Below the pieces are notes generated by a model, which saw only the letters and a program-made list of their open reading frames with translations, was not told where the DNA came from and searched no databases. Shown piece by piece: positions 25,685 to 34,402 of a stretch of DNA of 64,000 bases (positions within the stretch are counted from its first letter, which is position 1; each line of letters opens with the position of its first letter). This DNA is from NORP181 sp047623555. Lineage in GTDB: Bacteria > Pseudomonadota > Alphaproteobacteria > Rhodobacterales > Rhodobacteraceae. The stretch covers positions 1-64,000 of the forward strand of contig JBLHMP010000001.1 in the NCBI GenBank assembly GCA_047623555.1. Direction: 5' to 3'. Position numbers and translations under genes: made by a program.

Positions 25685-27694
25685 ATGTCTGACTTGAGAC
25701 GGTTGTTTAACCCGCGCCGTATTGCGGTCATTGGGGGGGGCGCCTGGTGTGATTCTATCATCGGGGCCGCACTGCGTATTGGGTTTGAGGGCGAGATCGT
25801 CCCGGTCCATCCCAGCGGCAAAGTGATTGCAGGCAAGACATCCGTATGCCGTGTGGAGGATGTCGCAGGACAGATTGATGCGGCGTTTATTGGTATTAAC
25901 CGACATGCTACGATTGAAACCGTAAGGTCGTTATCTGCCCTCGGGGCCGGCGGTGCTGTGTGTTTTGCATCCGGTTTTTCCGAAGCGTCAGCCGAGGATG
26001 CAGCCGGGCATGACCTACAGGCGCAATTGATTGAGGCCGCTGGCAATATGCCTGTTCTGGGACCGAATTGTTATGGGTTCATCAATGCGCTGGATCGGGT
26101 GGCAATTTGGCCGGATCAGCACGGAATGCACCCGGTTGAGAGCGGAGTTGCCATCCTAACCCAATCGTCAAACATCGCGATTAATCTGACGTTGCAGCAA
26201 CGGGGGCTGCCGATTGCATATATGGTGACCTGTGGGAATATGGCCCAGACCAGTCAGGCGGCGATTGCGAGTAGCCTGCTGGACGACCCTCGGATCACGG
26301 CGATTGGCTTGCACATCGAAGGCTTTGGCGATCTGCGCGAATGGGAAGCGCTGGCGCAAAAGGCATACGCACGGGGCGTTCCACTGGTGGCGATCAAGGT
26401 TGGTGTGTCAGATCAGGCGCAGCGGGCGACGGTTTCGCACACGGCCTCGCTTGCCGGTAGCGATGCGGGTGCGCAGGCGTTTCTGGATCGGTTGGGCATT
26501 GCGAGATTGCGGGATTTGCCGGCGTTCCTTGAGACGCTAAAACTGCTTCATTGTACTGGCCCGCTGGCGTCCAACAGGATTGCCTCAATCAGCTGTTCTG
26601 GCGGCGAGGCGAGCCTGATTGCCGATTTGGTCGAGGCGCGTGACCTGGAATTTCCGGCTTTGAGCGTTGGCCAGACAGAACGGCTTCGCACGGCGTTAGG
26701 GCCGATGGTGGCCTTGGCCAATCCGTTGGATTACCACACTTATATCTGGCGGAACTCTGCGGCCATGACCGAGGCCTGGTCTGGCATGACGGGCGACGGC
26801 ATCGCCATGACATTCAGCATTGTTGATTATCCGCATACCGACGCTGACGACTGGGAATGCGCGACACAGGCGGCGCTGGGCGTGCGTGAAACCGGGGCTC
26901 CATTTGCCGTTGTGGCGACGTTGCCGGAACTGATGCCGGAACATATTGCGCGCAGGCTGATGGACGGTGGCGTTGTGCCACTACTGGGGCTTAGCGAAGC
27001 CCTGGCTGCAGTCGAAGCTGCGACGCGTATCTGTGAACCCGATGCTGACCCGGTCTTGCTGCCGGGGGCTGTAGAGGCCAACACAACCCTGTCTGAAGCC
27101 GAGGCAAAACAGGCGTTGCGCAGTCACGGGATCACCATCCCAAAGTCTTGTGTGGTGGGTCTAAATGACGTCGGGCTGGCGGGAGACTTACAGCCGCCTT
27201 TGGCGATCAAGGGCGTTGGGCTGGCGCATAAGACCGAACAAGGGGCTGTGCGGCTGGGTCTGAAAATGGATGAAATCGCCAAAGCGGCCCGCCAGATCGG
27301 CACAGCTGAGGTTCTCATCGAAGAGATGGCAACCGGCGGTGTCGCCGAAATCCTGATCGGGGTCACCCGTGATCCTGCGCATGGGTATGTGCTGACGCTG
27401 GGGGCCGGGGGCGTGTTGACCGAAATCCTTAGGGATACGGTGTCGTTGCTGGTGCCTGCCCGCCCAGAGCAGATAAAAACCGCTTTGATGCATTTGAAAT
27501 GCGCGCCATTGTTGGCGGGTTATCGCGGCAAACCTGCTGCCGATTTGGTGGCTATTTTGACGGCTGTTCAGGCTGTTCAGGACTATGTAATTGCGAATGC
27601 TGACACTGTCAGTGAAGTAGAAGTTAACCCGCTGATCTGCACGCCCGATGGGGCCGTTGCAGTCGATGCGCTGATCCGAAAGGCGATTCTATGA
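25685..27694 (+). CDS. Acetate--CoA ligase family protein (ADP-forming acyl-CoA synthetase)
   Basis: A 669-residue fused protein. Order: CoA-binding Rossmann domain (about 8-100), succinyl-CoA-ligase-like domain with ILTQSSNIAINL (about 158) and VSHTASLAGSD (about 253; the His is the phosphorylated residue of the family), and a C-terminal ATP-grasp domain (about 460-669) with AIKGVGLAHKTEQGAV and EVEVNPLICTP. Such enzymes interconvert acyl-CoA and acid with ADP phosphorylation. The ATGA overlap with the enoyl-CoA hydratase shows translational coupling. Substrate not determinable. Confidence 0.88.
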   Translation: MSDLRRLFNPRRIAVIGGGAWCDSIIGAALRIGFEGEIVPVHPSGKVIAGKTSVCRVEDVAGQIDAAFIGINRHATIETVRSLSALGAGGAVCFASGFSEASAEDAAGHDLQAQLIEAAGNMPVLGPNCYGFINALDRVAIWPDQHGMHPVESGVAILTQSSNIAINLTLQQRGLPIAYMVTCGNMAQTSQAAIASSLLDDPRITAIGLHIEGFGDLREWEALAQKAYARGVPLVAIKVGVSDQAQRATVSHTASLAGSDAGAQAFLDRLGIARLRDLPAFLETLKLLHCTGPLASNRIASISCSGGEASLIADLVEARDLEFPALSVGQTERLRTALGPMVALANPLDYHTYIWRNSAAMTEAWSGMTGDGIAMTFSIVDYPHTDADDWECATQAALGVRETGAPFAVVATLPELMPEHIARRLMDGGVVPLLGLSEALAAVEAATRICEPDADPVLLPGAVEANTTLSEAEAKQALRSHGITIPKSCVVGLNDVGLAGDLQPPLAIKGVGLAHKTEQGAVRLGLKMDEIAKAARQIGTAEVLIEEMATGGVAEILIGVTRDPAHGYVLTLGAGGVLTEILRDTVSLLVPARPEQIKTALMHLKCAPLLAGYRGKPAADLVAILTAVQAVQDYVIANADTVSEVEVNPLICTPDGAVAVDALIRKAIL

Positions 27695-28470
27695 CCCCTG
27701 TAAAAACCGAACGCAAAGGGGCGATCCTGCTTGTGACGCTTGATCGACCCAAGGCCAACGCCATTGACCTGAAAACCTCGCGGATCATGGGTGAAACGTT
27801 TCAGGCGTTCCGCGATGATCCGGAATTGCGGGTGGCGATCATCACCGGCGCTGGCGAAAAGTTCTTTTGCCCGGGTTGGGATCTCAAGGCGGCTGCAGAT
27901 GGCGACGCGGTGGATGGCGACTATGGTGTTGGCGGCTTTGGTGGCCTGCAGGAACTACGCGATATGAACAAACCGGTGATTGCTGCCGTCAACGGTATCG
28001 CCTGCGGTGGCGGGCTTGAACTGGCGCTAAGTGCCGACATCATTCTGGCCGCCGATCACGCCAGTTTCGCGCTGCCCGAAATCCGGTCCGGCACGGTTGC
28101 CGATGCGGCCAGCGTTAAGCTGCCCAAACGCATCCCCTATCACATCGCAATGGAGCTGTTGCTGACCGGGCGTTGGTTTGATGTGGACGAGGCGCGTCGT
28201 TGGGGGCTGGTGAACGAGGTGGTGCCAGCGGCGCGGTTGATGGAACGGGCATGGGAGTTGGCGCAGCTTCTCGCCGGTGGTCCGCCGCTGGTTTATGCGG
28301 CGATCAAAGAAATCGTGCGCGATGCTGAGGACGCCAAATTTCAGGACGCGATGAACCATATTACCGGTCGACAATTGCCCAGTGTTGATGCGCTTTATTC
28401 ATCCGAAGATCAGCTCGAGGGCGCGCGGGCCTTTACCGAGAAACGTGATCCGGTCTGGAAGGGGCGCTAA
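27691..28470 (+). CDS. Enoyl-CoA hydratase / isomerase (carnitinyl-CoA dehydratase-like)
   Basis: A 259-residue crotonase-fold enzyme that hydrates enoyl-CoA. Signatures: the oxyanion-hole regions near GEKFFCPGWDLK (about 52) and AAVNGIACGGGLELALSADI (about 97 on), with ALPEIRSG (about 129) placing a catalytic Glu. The sequence is closer to CaiD-type carnitinyl-CoA dehydratases than to FadB, but that assignment is tentative. Starts within the stop of the acyl-CoA ligase and ends convergent with the broken acyltransferase, overlapping it by 4 bp. Confidence 0.88.
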   Translation: MTPVKTERKGAILLVTLDRPKANAIDLKTSRIMGETFQAFRDDPELRVAIITGAGEKFFCPGWDLKAAADGDAVDGDYGVGGFGGLQELRDMNKPVIAAVNGIACGGGLELALSADIILAADHASFALPEIRSGTVADAASVKLPKRIPYHIAMELLLTGRWFDVDEARRWGLVNEVVPAARLMERAWELAQLLAGGPPLVYAAIKEIVRDAEDAKFQDAMNHITGRQLPSVDALYSSEDQLEGARAFTEKRDPVWKGR

Positions 28471-29878
28471 TCCGTCGCGCCAACTTTGTCATCATAAAAA
28501 TCAACAAGCTCGGTTAGTTCTGCCATCAGATCTGACCGGGCTTTGACCAACTTTTCGGCCAGGTTTTTACGGGTTCGCAACACCACCCAGGCGCGGAATT
28601 CGTGGGTCAATCGATATCGCAAATCGTGGAATGTCAAAGACAGACGTCCGGTGAGGGGGCTTGCCAGCAATACGCCGATTCCGGTTATCCATCCCCAGGG
28701 TGGTCCAAACCAATGGGCGCTTAGGGCGCTGGCAATCACCGCTTGCAGGGTCCAGATTACCGGAAACACCAAAACGCTGGAAAAGATCGACCAAGTGGCG
28801 CGTTTGTCCGGGTCGTTTGGGCGCCCGATAAGTGCGGAAATCTGGAACGGGATCAGGTTTAGGATGGTTCCAATGGCAGATAAAGGCAATTGTATTGCCA
28901 GCACTAAGGTTGAGTGCAGCACAAACCTTAATGCGGAAAAAACCGGGTAGGTGGCCCCGACCTGTTGATCCCTTAGGCCCGCTGTTGACAAAAGTTGCTC
29001 ATATTCAGTCAGGGTTTTTCGGAATGCGGTGGTGCGCTCGGGGTGGTTTTTGTGCAACCAGTGATAGCCTTCTGCAAACATTCTCCGACGTTCTATGGCC
29101 GCGATGAAATCGCCGGTTTCTGGCTGGCCATGATCTTGCCGGCCCCAGATATCAGCGGTTCGCCCAACCAGCCGAGCCTCTTCCCAAGTCTCAAAATTAG
29201 GTGAGACCGCGACCAGTGCATCGTGAATGCGTTGACTTAATTGTTGAACACATTTTATGCGCCCCAACTGACCCGCCTGGGTGTAGTTTTCGACAATATC
29301 CCCGATTTCCAGAGGATCACCAATCTGCATCAGAATCCGCGACCGGAATTTGCTCTTGGCCTCAAAATTCAACCCAATGGGTACAATTGAAATGTTAAGC
29401 GGGCCGCGCTGCCGTTCGGCCTCAAGCACGATACGCGCGGTGCCGGATTTCATCGGCTTGATGAATGGGTCATTGTGGCTGATGCCTTCGGGAAACAGCG
29501 CCAGCACCCCGCCTGCGGCCAACAAATCCCATGACGCGGTTAACGAGCGTCTGTTCAGGACGGGGTCGGCTCTTTGATCTTGGACGCGATACATCGGAAT
29601 GACCCCGGCGGCGTCCAGCAGCGGGGCCAGAGGTTTATAATCCCAAACCGTACTTGCGGCGAGAACCCGCGGCATGCGCGGGAAATAGGTTGAGATAATT
29701 CCGCCATCGACCAGACTGTTTGCGTGTTTGGCGACAATGATAACAGGCCCGGTTTCCGGTCTTTGCCGGTGATTTCGATCTGACGAAAAAAAGCAGTGAA
29801 CACATAGCGGCCCATCCATCGCAAAAAAGCGTCGGTTTTTGGTCGGGGTGGCTGATTTCCTGCGCGGGGTTCATGCAT
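28467..29878 (-). pseudogene. 1-acylglycerol-3-phosphate acyltransferase-like gene, frameshifted
   Basis: The long frame 28467-29819 encodes an acyltransferase with HANSLVDGG and FPEGISHND motifs and two C-terminal hydrophobic helices, but its first ~20 residues are nonsense. The missing N-terminus (FLRWMGRYVFTAFF, EITGKDR) is encoded in another frame beginning at the ATG at 29878. The two frames meet at about 29757-29762: GGCAAAGACCGG is read as GKDR upstream, and CCGGAAACCGGG as PETG downstream. Family members have several residues between these motifs, so bases seem to have been lost (1 mod 3). The enzyme acylates phospholipid precursors at the membrane. It is either a recent pseudogene or a sequencing error; the rest of the frame is undamaged. 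Confidence 0.75.
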
Positions 29879-29980
29879 TGGAAAGGCAAAGGTCTCTGGT
29901 TAAACATATACGATAAAACAATGTCAGACTATGTGGTGTCTGGGCAGGTGATCAAGGTTGTATTGGCGTAACTTAAACCC

Positions 29981-30613
29981 TTATGACTTTTCAAACAATG
30001 CAATCAAGGCGATGTCGTTTTTGTGATTTCCAGCGGCCAAATCGCCGTAAATCCGTTTTTCAGGTAGGGTCAATTTGTGGATTTTGCCCTTTTCCAGCGC
30101 TTGAAATTTCGCGGCAAATCCCGATGTCTCAAAATGTTTGATATGGATTGAAATGGCAAATTGTGCGCCAGGGCGGGCCACACGCAACAGTGCATCAATC
30201 GCGTCCGGGCCAACATGGCCGGTGGTAAATGTGCCCGATGATACGATGCCGGAATAGCTCTCGGGGGGGGCGGGAATCCCGTGGTTCAAATCCGCCTCAA
30301 TCGCATCGCGATAGATGTCTTTGCGCATCGCCTGCTGCAACATTTCGGCGCTGATATCTGTGGCATCGACCGGGCCAACCCCAAGGCCGACGAGAACAGC
30401 GCCGCATAACCCAGTGCCAGCACCCACGTCCAGAACCGGACCCTGACCGCCAGCCGCCACAAAGGCACGGGCGGTGTGGATATGCAGTTGGTAATCTTCG
30501 CGCGCCGCGAAATCGGCGTCATAATCGCCCGCCCATTCGCCATAAAGCCGTTTGGAATCATCCGGCGTTTTGAGCGCATAGGCGGCGTTCAGGTCAGGTG
30601 TTTCATCAGCCAT
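29981..30613 (-). CDS. Class I SAM-dependent methyltransferase
   Basis: A 210-residue protein with the SAM-binding motif I VLDVGAGTGLCG (about 61-72), an acidic motif II region (VDATDIS, about 82-88) and a later motif around YSGIVSSGTFT. Its N-terminus (DDSKRLYGEWAGDYD) resembles the Williams-Beuren-type/UbiE-like methyltransferases of proteobacteria. The substrate is unknown. The ATG at 30613 is preferred to a TTG at 30649 because the longer frame overlaps paaE. It follows paaE in the same direction. Confidence 0.8.
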   Translation of the reverse strand: MADETPDLNAAYALKTPDDSKRLYGEWAGDYDADFAAREDYQLHIHTARAFVAAGGQGPVLDVGAGTGLCGAVLVGLGVGPVDATDISAEMLQQAMRKDIYRDAIEADLNHGIPAPPESYSGIVSSGTFTTGHVGPDAIDALLRVARPGAQFAISIHIKHFETSGFAAKFQALEKGKIHKLTLPEKRIYGDLAAGNHKNDIALIALFEKS

Positions 30614-30645
30614 GTTTCCATGAAACGCCGAAACCGGGTCAGAAA

Positions 30646-31692
30646 TCAAGCGGCGTCAAAATCCAGCACCAGATCGTCAGAGGTCGGGCGGGTCTGACAG
30701 GCAAGGGTAAACCCGGCCTCAAGCTCCCATTTCTCAAGCGAATAGTTGGTGGCCATTTCCGCCGTTCCCTGCGCCACTTTGCACCGGCACGTGCAACACA
30801 TGCCGCCCTTGCAGGAAAACGGCAGCTCCAACCCCTGGCGCGCGGCGGCGTCCAGCACCGTGTTATCCCCGGCCTCAACCTGGAATGTACGCGTGGTACC
30901 GTCCAGAACCACAGTCACCGACACGCCTTCGGCAGCGGCGGCAAGGGCGGCGTCTGATGGTGGGCGTTGCGCCTCGCCATCTTGATAAAACCGCTCAAAA
31001 TGAATCAGCGACTCGGCGATGCCACGATCGGCCAAGGCCTGCGTTACATCTTCGATCATCTCGCCGGGTCCGCACAGGAACACGCCGTCGGCTTGTTCAA
31101 GGTCAATCGCGCCGGCATTGGCCAGCGACATCACTTTGTCCCCCGTGACGCGGCCATTAAGTAACGCCACATCCTGCGTTTCACGGCTTAGGATATGGAT
31201 CAGGCTAAAGCGGTTCAGATACTTGTCTTTCAGTGCATCCAGCGCCTCACGAAACATAATGCTGGCGGTTTTGCGATTGCCATAAACCAGCGTCACATTG
31301 GCCCCCCGCGCCAGCGCATCTGACGCAATGGCGACCATCGGTGTGATCCCCGAGCCGGCCGCGATTAGCACGATACTGGCCTCATCCTTACACACAAACC
31401 GGCCCTCTGGCGGCATCACCGACACCGTAGCACCGGGTTTCAGCCCTTGGGCAAAGCTGGAAAACACACCATCCGCAACCTGTTTGACGCCTACGGTCAA
31501 CGCCGCGCCGGGGGCGGATGCGATCGAATAGGACCGGCGCACATCGTCGCCCTCCACTGTGGCGCGCAATGTCAGATATTGCCCCGGTTGAAAGGCAAAT
31601 ATCTCGGCTAAATCTCTAGGCACATCAAAGCTGATGGCGACAGAATCGGATGTTTCGTTGCTAATTTCGCGGATGGTCAGGTCGTGGAACAT
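30646..31692 (-). CDS. paaE: Phenylacetyl-CoA epoxidase reductase subunit
   Basis: A 348-residue iron-sulfur flavoprotein. Order: FAD-binding barrel with RSYSIAS (about 54-60), NAD(P)-binding domain with IAAGSGITPM (about 113) and CGPGEM (about 208), and a C-terminal plant-type 2Fe-2S ferredoxin (CKGGMCCTCRC, about 298-308, with a later Cys). It supplies NADPH electrons to the PaaABCD epoxidase that makes the 1,2-epoxide of phenylacetyl-CoA. The ATG at 31692 is used, with GAAGGGG upstream; the longer frame overlaps paaD. Last of the five paa genes. Confidence 0.93.
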   Translation of the reverse strand: MFHDLTIREISNETSDSVAISFDVPRDLAEIFAFQPGQYLTLRATVEGDDVRRSYSIASAPGAALTVGVKQVADGVFSSFAQGLKPGATVSVMPPEGRFVCKDEASIVLIAAGSGITPMVAIASDALARGANVTLVYGNRKTASIMFREALDALKDKYLNRFSLIHILSRETQDVALLNGRVTGDKVMSLANAGAIDLEQADGVFLCGPGEMIEDVTQALADRGIAESLIHFERFYQDGEAQRPPSDAALAAAAEGVSVTVVLDGTTRTFQVEAGDNTVLDAAARQGLELPFSCKGGMCCTCRCKVAQGTAEMATNYSLEKWELEAGFTLACQTRPTSDDLVLDFDAA

Positions 31693-31702
31693 ATCAGCCC
31701 CT

Positions 31703-32215
31703 TCAGATACATTTGAAATAGTCGAACGGTTCGGCGCATGCGGTACAGCGATACTGTGCCTTGCACGCGGTCGAACCAAATTCTGAGAGTTTTTCGGTCG
31801 CCGTACTGCCACATTGCGGACAGGCCACCGTGGTTTCGCCAAACAGTGACATTTTAGAACCGGATGTCTTTTCAGGCGGCGCAATGCCATAGGCGCGCAA
31901 TTTTTCGCGGCCAACGTCTGAAATCCAATCGGTGGTCCAGGGCGGCGCCATTACCCGCTCGATCCGGGCTTTAAACCCGGCGTGTAGCAATGCGGTTTCT
32001 ATCGCCAACTCAATCGCCATAACCGCCGGGCAGCCGGAATAGGTTGGCGTTACACCTGCAACGGCGACCCCATCCTCAATCCGCAACCAGCGCAGAATGC
32101 CAAGCTCTTCAACGTTGACGCAGGGCACTTCGGGGTCAGGAACCGCCGCCGCCGTCGCCCAGGCCCGTGCTTGTTCAGGATGGGCCCGATCCGGATGGAC
32201 TTGCGCCGCTACCAC
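31703..32215 (-). CDS. paaD: Phenylacetyl-CoA epoxidase subunit PaaD
   Basis: A 170-residue protein of the MIP18/PaaD family. The N-terminal domain has VPDPEVPCVNVEELGI (about 24-39) and TPTYSGCPAV (about 56-65); the C-terminal part has a zinc-ribbon-like Cys set CPQCGST and CTACAEPFDY (about 132-165). It is needed for maturation or activity of the epoxidase complex, probably through Fe-S handling. The GTG start overlaps the paaC stop by 7 bp, so coupling is likely. Fourth gene of paaABCDE. Confidence 0.92.
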   Translation of the reverse strand: MVAAQVHPDRAHPEQARAWATAAAVPDPEVPCVNVEELGILRWLRIEDGVAVAGVTPTYSGCPAVMAIELAIETALLHAGFKARIERVMAPPWTTDWISDVGREKLRAYGIAPPEKTSGSKMSLFGETTVACPQCGSTATEKLSEFGSTACKAQYRCTACAEPFDYFKCI

Positions 32216-32946
32216 GAGGCCCCCGGATGGGCGCGATACACCGACTGCATTTCAGCCAACAAATGGCCAAGGCCTTCGCCGTGAATGCCACTGCGCCCGC
32301 CTGTTTGTGGGAACTTGGTCTCGGGCAACTCAAGCCCGGCCTCAGCAAATATATGGGCCACGGTGGCCGTCCACACGGGACGAATAGCGGCGCGATCCGG
32401 AAGCACGCTGACACCCTTGGCCGCGCCGTCTTCAAACAGTTCATCGACGTAAATCGCCAAAGCAACAACCGCGTCCTGCATCCGCCGTGCGCTTTCCTCG
32501 GTGCCGTCACCCAGCCGGATCATCCATTCGCCGGCATGACGAATATGATAGGCCATTTCTTTGACCGCCTTACCGGCAACCCCGCACACAACCTCGTCTT
32601 CGCTGCTCAATGCGGCCTGCCAATAGGGCTCCATAAACGCGGCAAAAAACAACTGACGCAGCATGGTATGGGCGAAATCACCATTCGGACGCTCAACCAG
32701 CAGACAATTGCGATACTCTCGCTCACCGCGTAAATAGGCCATGTCATCCTCGGACTGGCCTTTGCCCTCCAACTCAGCAGCATATTCATAAAGCGAGCGT
32801 GCCGTGCCAATCATATCCAGCGCCATATTCGGCATCGCCAGATCTTCCTCTAACATCGGCGCATGGCCGCACCATTCCGACACCCGATGCCCCAGCACCA
32901 GATGATCGTCGGCCAACTCAAGAACCGCGTCCGCCAAAGCCATCAC
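32209..32946 (-). CDS. paaC: Phenylacetyl-CoA epoxidase structural subunit PaaC
   Basis: A 245-residue ferritin-like helical protein that forms the structural partner of PaaA. Features: DDHLVLGHRVSEWCGHAP (about 13 on), MALDMIGTARSLYEYAAELEG (about 40 on) and HIRHAGEWMIRLGDGTEESARRM (about 134 on), all typical of PaaC. The diiron ligands of PaaA are not all conserved here, as expected for the non-catalytic subunit. It overlaps paaB by 4 bp and paaD by 7 bp. Confidence 0.93.
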   Translation of the reverse strand: MMALADAVLELADDHLVLGHRVSEWCGHAPMLEEDLAMPNMALDMIGTARSLYEYAAELEGKGQSEDDMAYLRGEREYRNCLLVERPNGDFAHTMLRQLFFAAFMEPYWQAALSSEDEVVCGVAGKAVKEMAYHIRHAGEWMIRLGDGTEESARRMQDAVVALAIYVDELFEDGAAKGVSVLPDRAAIRPVWTATVAHIFAEAGLELPETKFPQTGGRSGIHGEGLGHLLAEMQSVYRAHPGASW

Positions 32947-33227
32947 ATATGCCCCACTTCGTCAGGGATCTCATAAAATGTCGGATGCCGGTAAATCTTG
33001 TCGCCGGTAGGTTCAAAATTCTCAGCCGCCTGATCCGGATCGCTCGCCGTGATCGCCACCGACGGCACCACCCAGATCGAATTGCCTTCGCCGCGCCGGG
33101 TATAAACATCGCGCGCCGCATGCAACGCCATCACCTCATCCGCCGCATGAAGCGACCCAACATGTTTATGCGCGAGCCCGTTACGTGGCCGGATAAACAC
33201 TTCCCAAAGCGGCACTTCATTGCCCAT
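32943..33227 (-). CDS. paaB: Phenylacetyl-CoA epoxidase subunit PaaB
   Basis: A 94-residue small subunit with the family opening PLWEVFIRPRNGLAHKHVGSLHA-type sequence (residues 6-28) and a C-terminal KIYRHPTFYEIPDEVGHM. It belongs to the multicomponent epoxidase and is thought to bridge PaaAC units. The ATG has AGAAAGAGA just upstream, part of intergenic module copy 3. It lies 70 bp after paaA, the only sizeable gap in this operon. Confidence 0.93.
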   Translation of the reverse strand: MGNEVPLWEVFIRPRNGLAHKHVGSLHAADEVMALHAARDVYTRRGEGNSIWVVPSVAITASDPDQAAENFEPTGDKIYRHPTFYEIPDEVGHM

Positions 33228-33232
33228 ATCAA

Positions 33233-33296
33233 TCTCTTTCTATTTTCCAAAAATATCCCGGGGGAATCCCCAATTGGGGATGGGGGCAGCGCCCCC
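33233..33296 (-). repeat. Intergenic hairpin-plus-box module, copy 3 (within paa operon)
   Basis: Reading the minus strand after the paaA stop: GGGGGC/GCCCCC hairpin (33282-33296), perfect 16-base palindrome ATCCCCAATTGGGGAT (33266-33281), then CCCGGGATATTTTTGGAAAA and TAGAAAGAG (33233-33264), ending 6 bases before the paaB ATG. Same architecture and orientation relative to the upstream gene as copies 1 and 2. Confidence 0.55.
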
Positions 33297-33297
33297 T

Positions 33298-34281
33298 CTA
33301 CTCGGCCGCCATTTTGCGGGCCCGGCGCTTCTCGGCATGTGCCAAAGCTGCCTCCCGAACCCAGGCACCATCGTCCCAGGCCTTGCGCCGATCCCGAATC
33401 CGGTCGCGTGCCATCGGTCCGTGACCTTTGACAACCGCCCAGAACTCATCCCAGTTGATCGGCCCGTGATCATAGCCACCTTTGTCGTCGTTCCATTTCA
33501 GGTCCGGATCCGGAAACGTCAGCCCCAGATACTCCGCCTGCGGCACCGTTGCGTCGATGAATTTCTGCCGTAGCTCGTCGTTGGAAAACCGTTTGATCTT
33601 CCACTCCATGTTCTGGTCTGAATGCTGACTTTCACTGTCATGCGGGCCAAACATCATGATCGACGGCCACCACCAGCGATTCAGACTGTCCTGTGCCATT
33701 TCTTTCTGCGCAGGCGTACCTTGCGCCAGCGCCATCACAATCTCATAGCCCTGTCGCTGGTGAAAGCTCTCTTCCTTACAGACCCGGACCATCGCCCGTG
33801 CATAAGGTCCATAGGAACAACGACATAATGGGATCTGGTTCATGATAGCAGCACCATCCACCAGCCAGCCAACGGTGCCCATGTCGGCCCAACTTAGCGT
33901 CGGGTAGTTAAAGATCGACGAATATTTCGCCCGCCCATCCAGCAACTCCTCGGTCATCTGCGCGCGCGTCACCCCCAGCGTTTCGGCGGCGGAATACAGA
34001 TACAGCCCATGGCCGCCCTCATCCTGCACCTTGGCCAACAACGCGGCCTTGCGGCGCAATGTCGGGGCGCGGGTGATCCAGTTGCCTTCCGGCAGCATGC
34101 CGACAATCTCAGAATGCGCATGTTGACCGATCTGGCGCACCAATGTGCGGCGATACCCGGATGGCATCGAATCATTCGGCTCAATCTTTTCCTCGGCGTC
34201 AATGCGTTTCTGGAACGCGGCAAGGAACTCGGGGGTTTCTTCGCTGCTGGTGTCTGAACCGATTAAGCCTTGGGAATACAT
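33298..34281 (-). CDS. paaA: Phenylacetyl-CoA epoxidase catalytic subunit PaaA
   Basis: A 327-residue diiron monooxygenase subunit. Ferritin-fold diiron ligands appear in EIVGMLPEGNW, LLAKVQDEGGHGLYLYSAAETLG (about 91-113; the E/H set) and CKEESFHQRQGYEI (about 157-170). It inserts oxygen into phenylacetyl-CoA to give the ring-1,2-epoxide, the step that opens aerobic phenylacetate catabolism. First gene of the minus-strand paaABCDE operon; an inverted repeat at 34331-34367 lies in its promoter region. Other paa genes are not in the window. Confidence 0.95.
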   Translation of the reverse strand: MYSQGLIGSDTSSEETPEFLAAFQKRIDAEEKIEPNDSMPSGYRRTLVRQIGQHAHSEIVGMLPEGNWITRAPTLRRKAALLAKVQDEGGHGLYLYSAAETLGVTRAQMTEELLDGRAKYSSIFNYPTLSWADMGTVGWLVDGAAIMNQIPLCRCSYGPYARAMVRVCKEESFHQRQGYEIVMALAQGTPAQKEMAQDSLNRWWWPSIMMFGPHDSESQHSDQNMEWKIKRFSNDELRQKFIDATVPQAEYLGLTFPDPDLKWNDDKGGYDHGPINWDEFWAVVKGHGPMARDRIRDRRKAWDDGAWVREAALAHAEKRRARKMAAE

Positions 34282-34330
34282 GTGGGTCTCTGCCTCCGGG
34301 TTGGGCCTTCAAACTGATAAAAACAGTATA

Positions 34331-34367
34331 TGTTACGAAAAACCACAAAGCAACAATTTTTGTAACA
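34331..34367. promoter_or_regulatory. Inverted repeat in the paaA / epimerase divergent promoter
   Basis: TGTTACGAAAAA (34331-34342) and TTTTTGTAACA (34357-34367) are near-complementary arms. A further TTGTAA copy follows at about 34369. The site is 50-86 bp upstream of paaA in the 121-bp gap to the divergent epimerase gene, suiting a repressor of the paa operon. No PaaX or PaaR gene is in the window. Confidence 0.45.
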
Positions 34368-34402
34368 CTTGTAAAAGGCGCAAACTAGGATCATCTGGTC
34401 CC

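Noticed and set aside
28467..29878. Programmed frameshifting in the acyltransferase
   Set aside because: There is no slippery heptamer or downstream stem at the junction, and residues between the two conserved blocks appear to be missing.
34145..34402. N-terminal extension of the epimerase gene to 34145
   Set aside because: It runs antisense through the paaA start and its promoter; the ATG at 34403 begins at the Rossmann motif.
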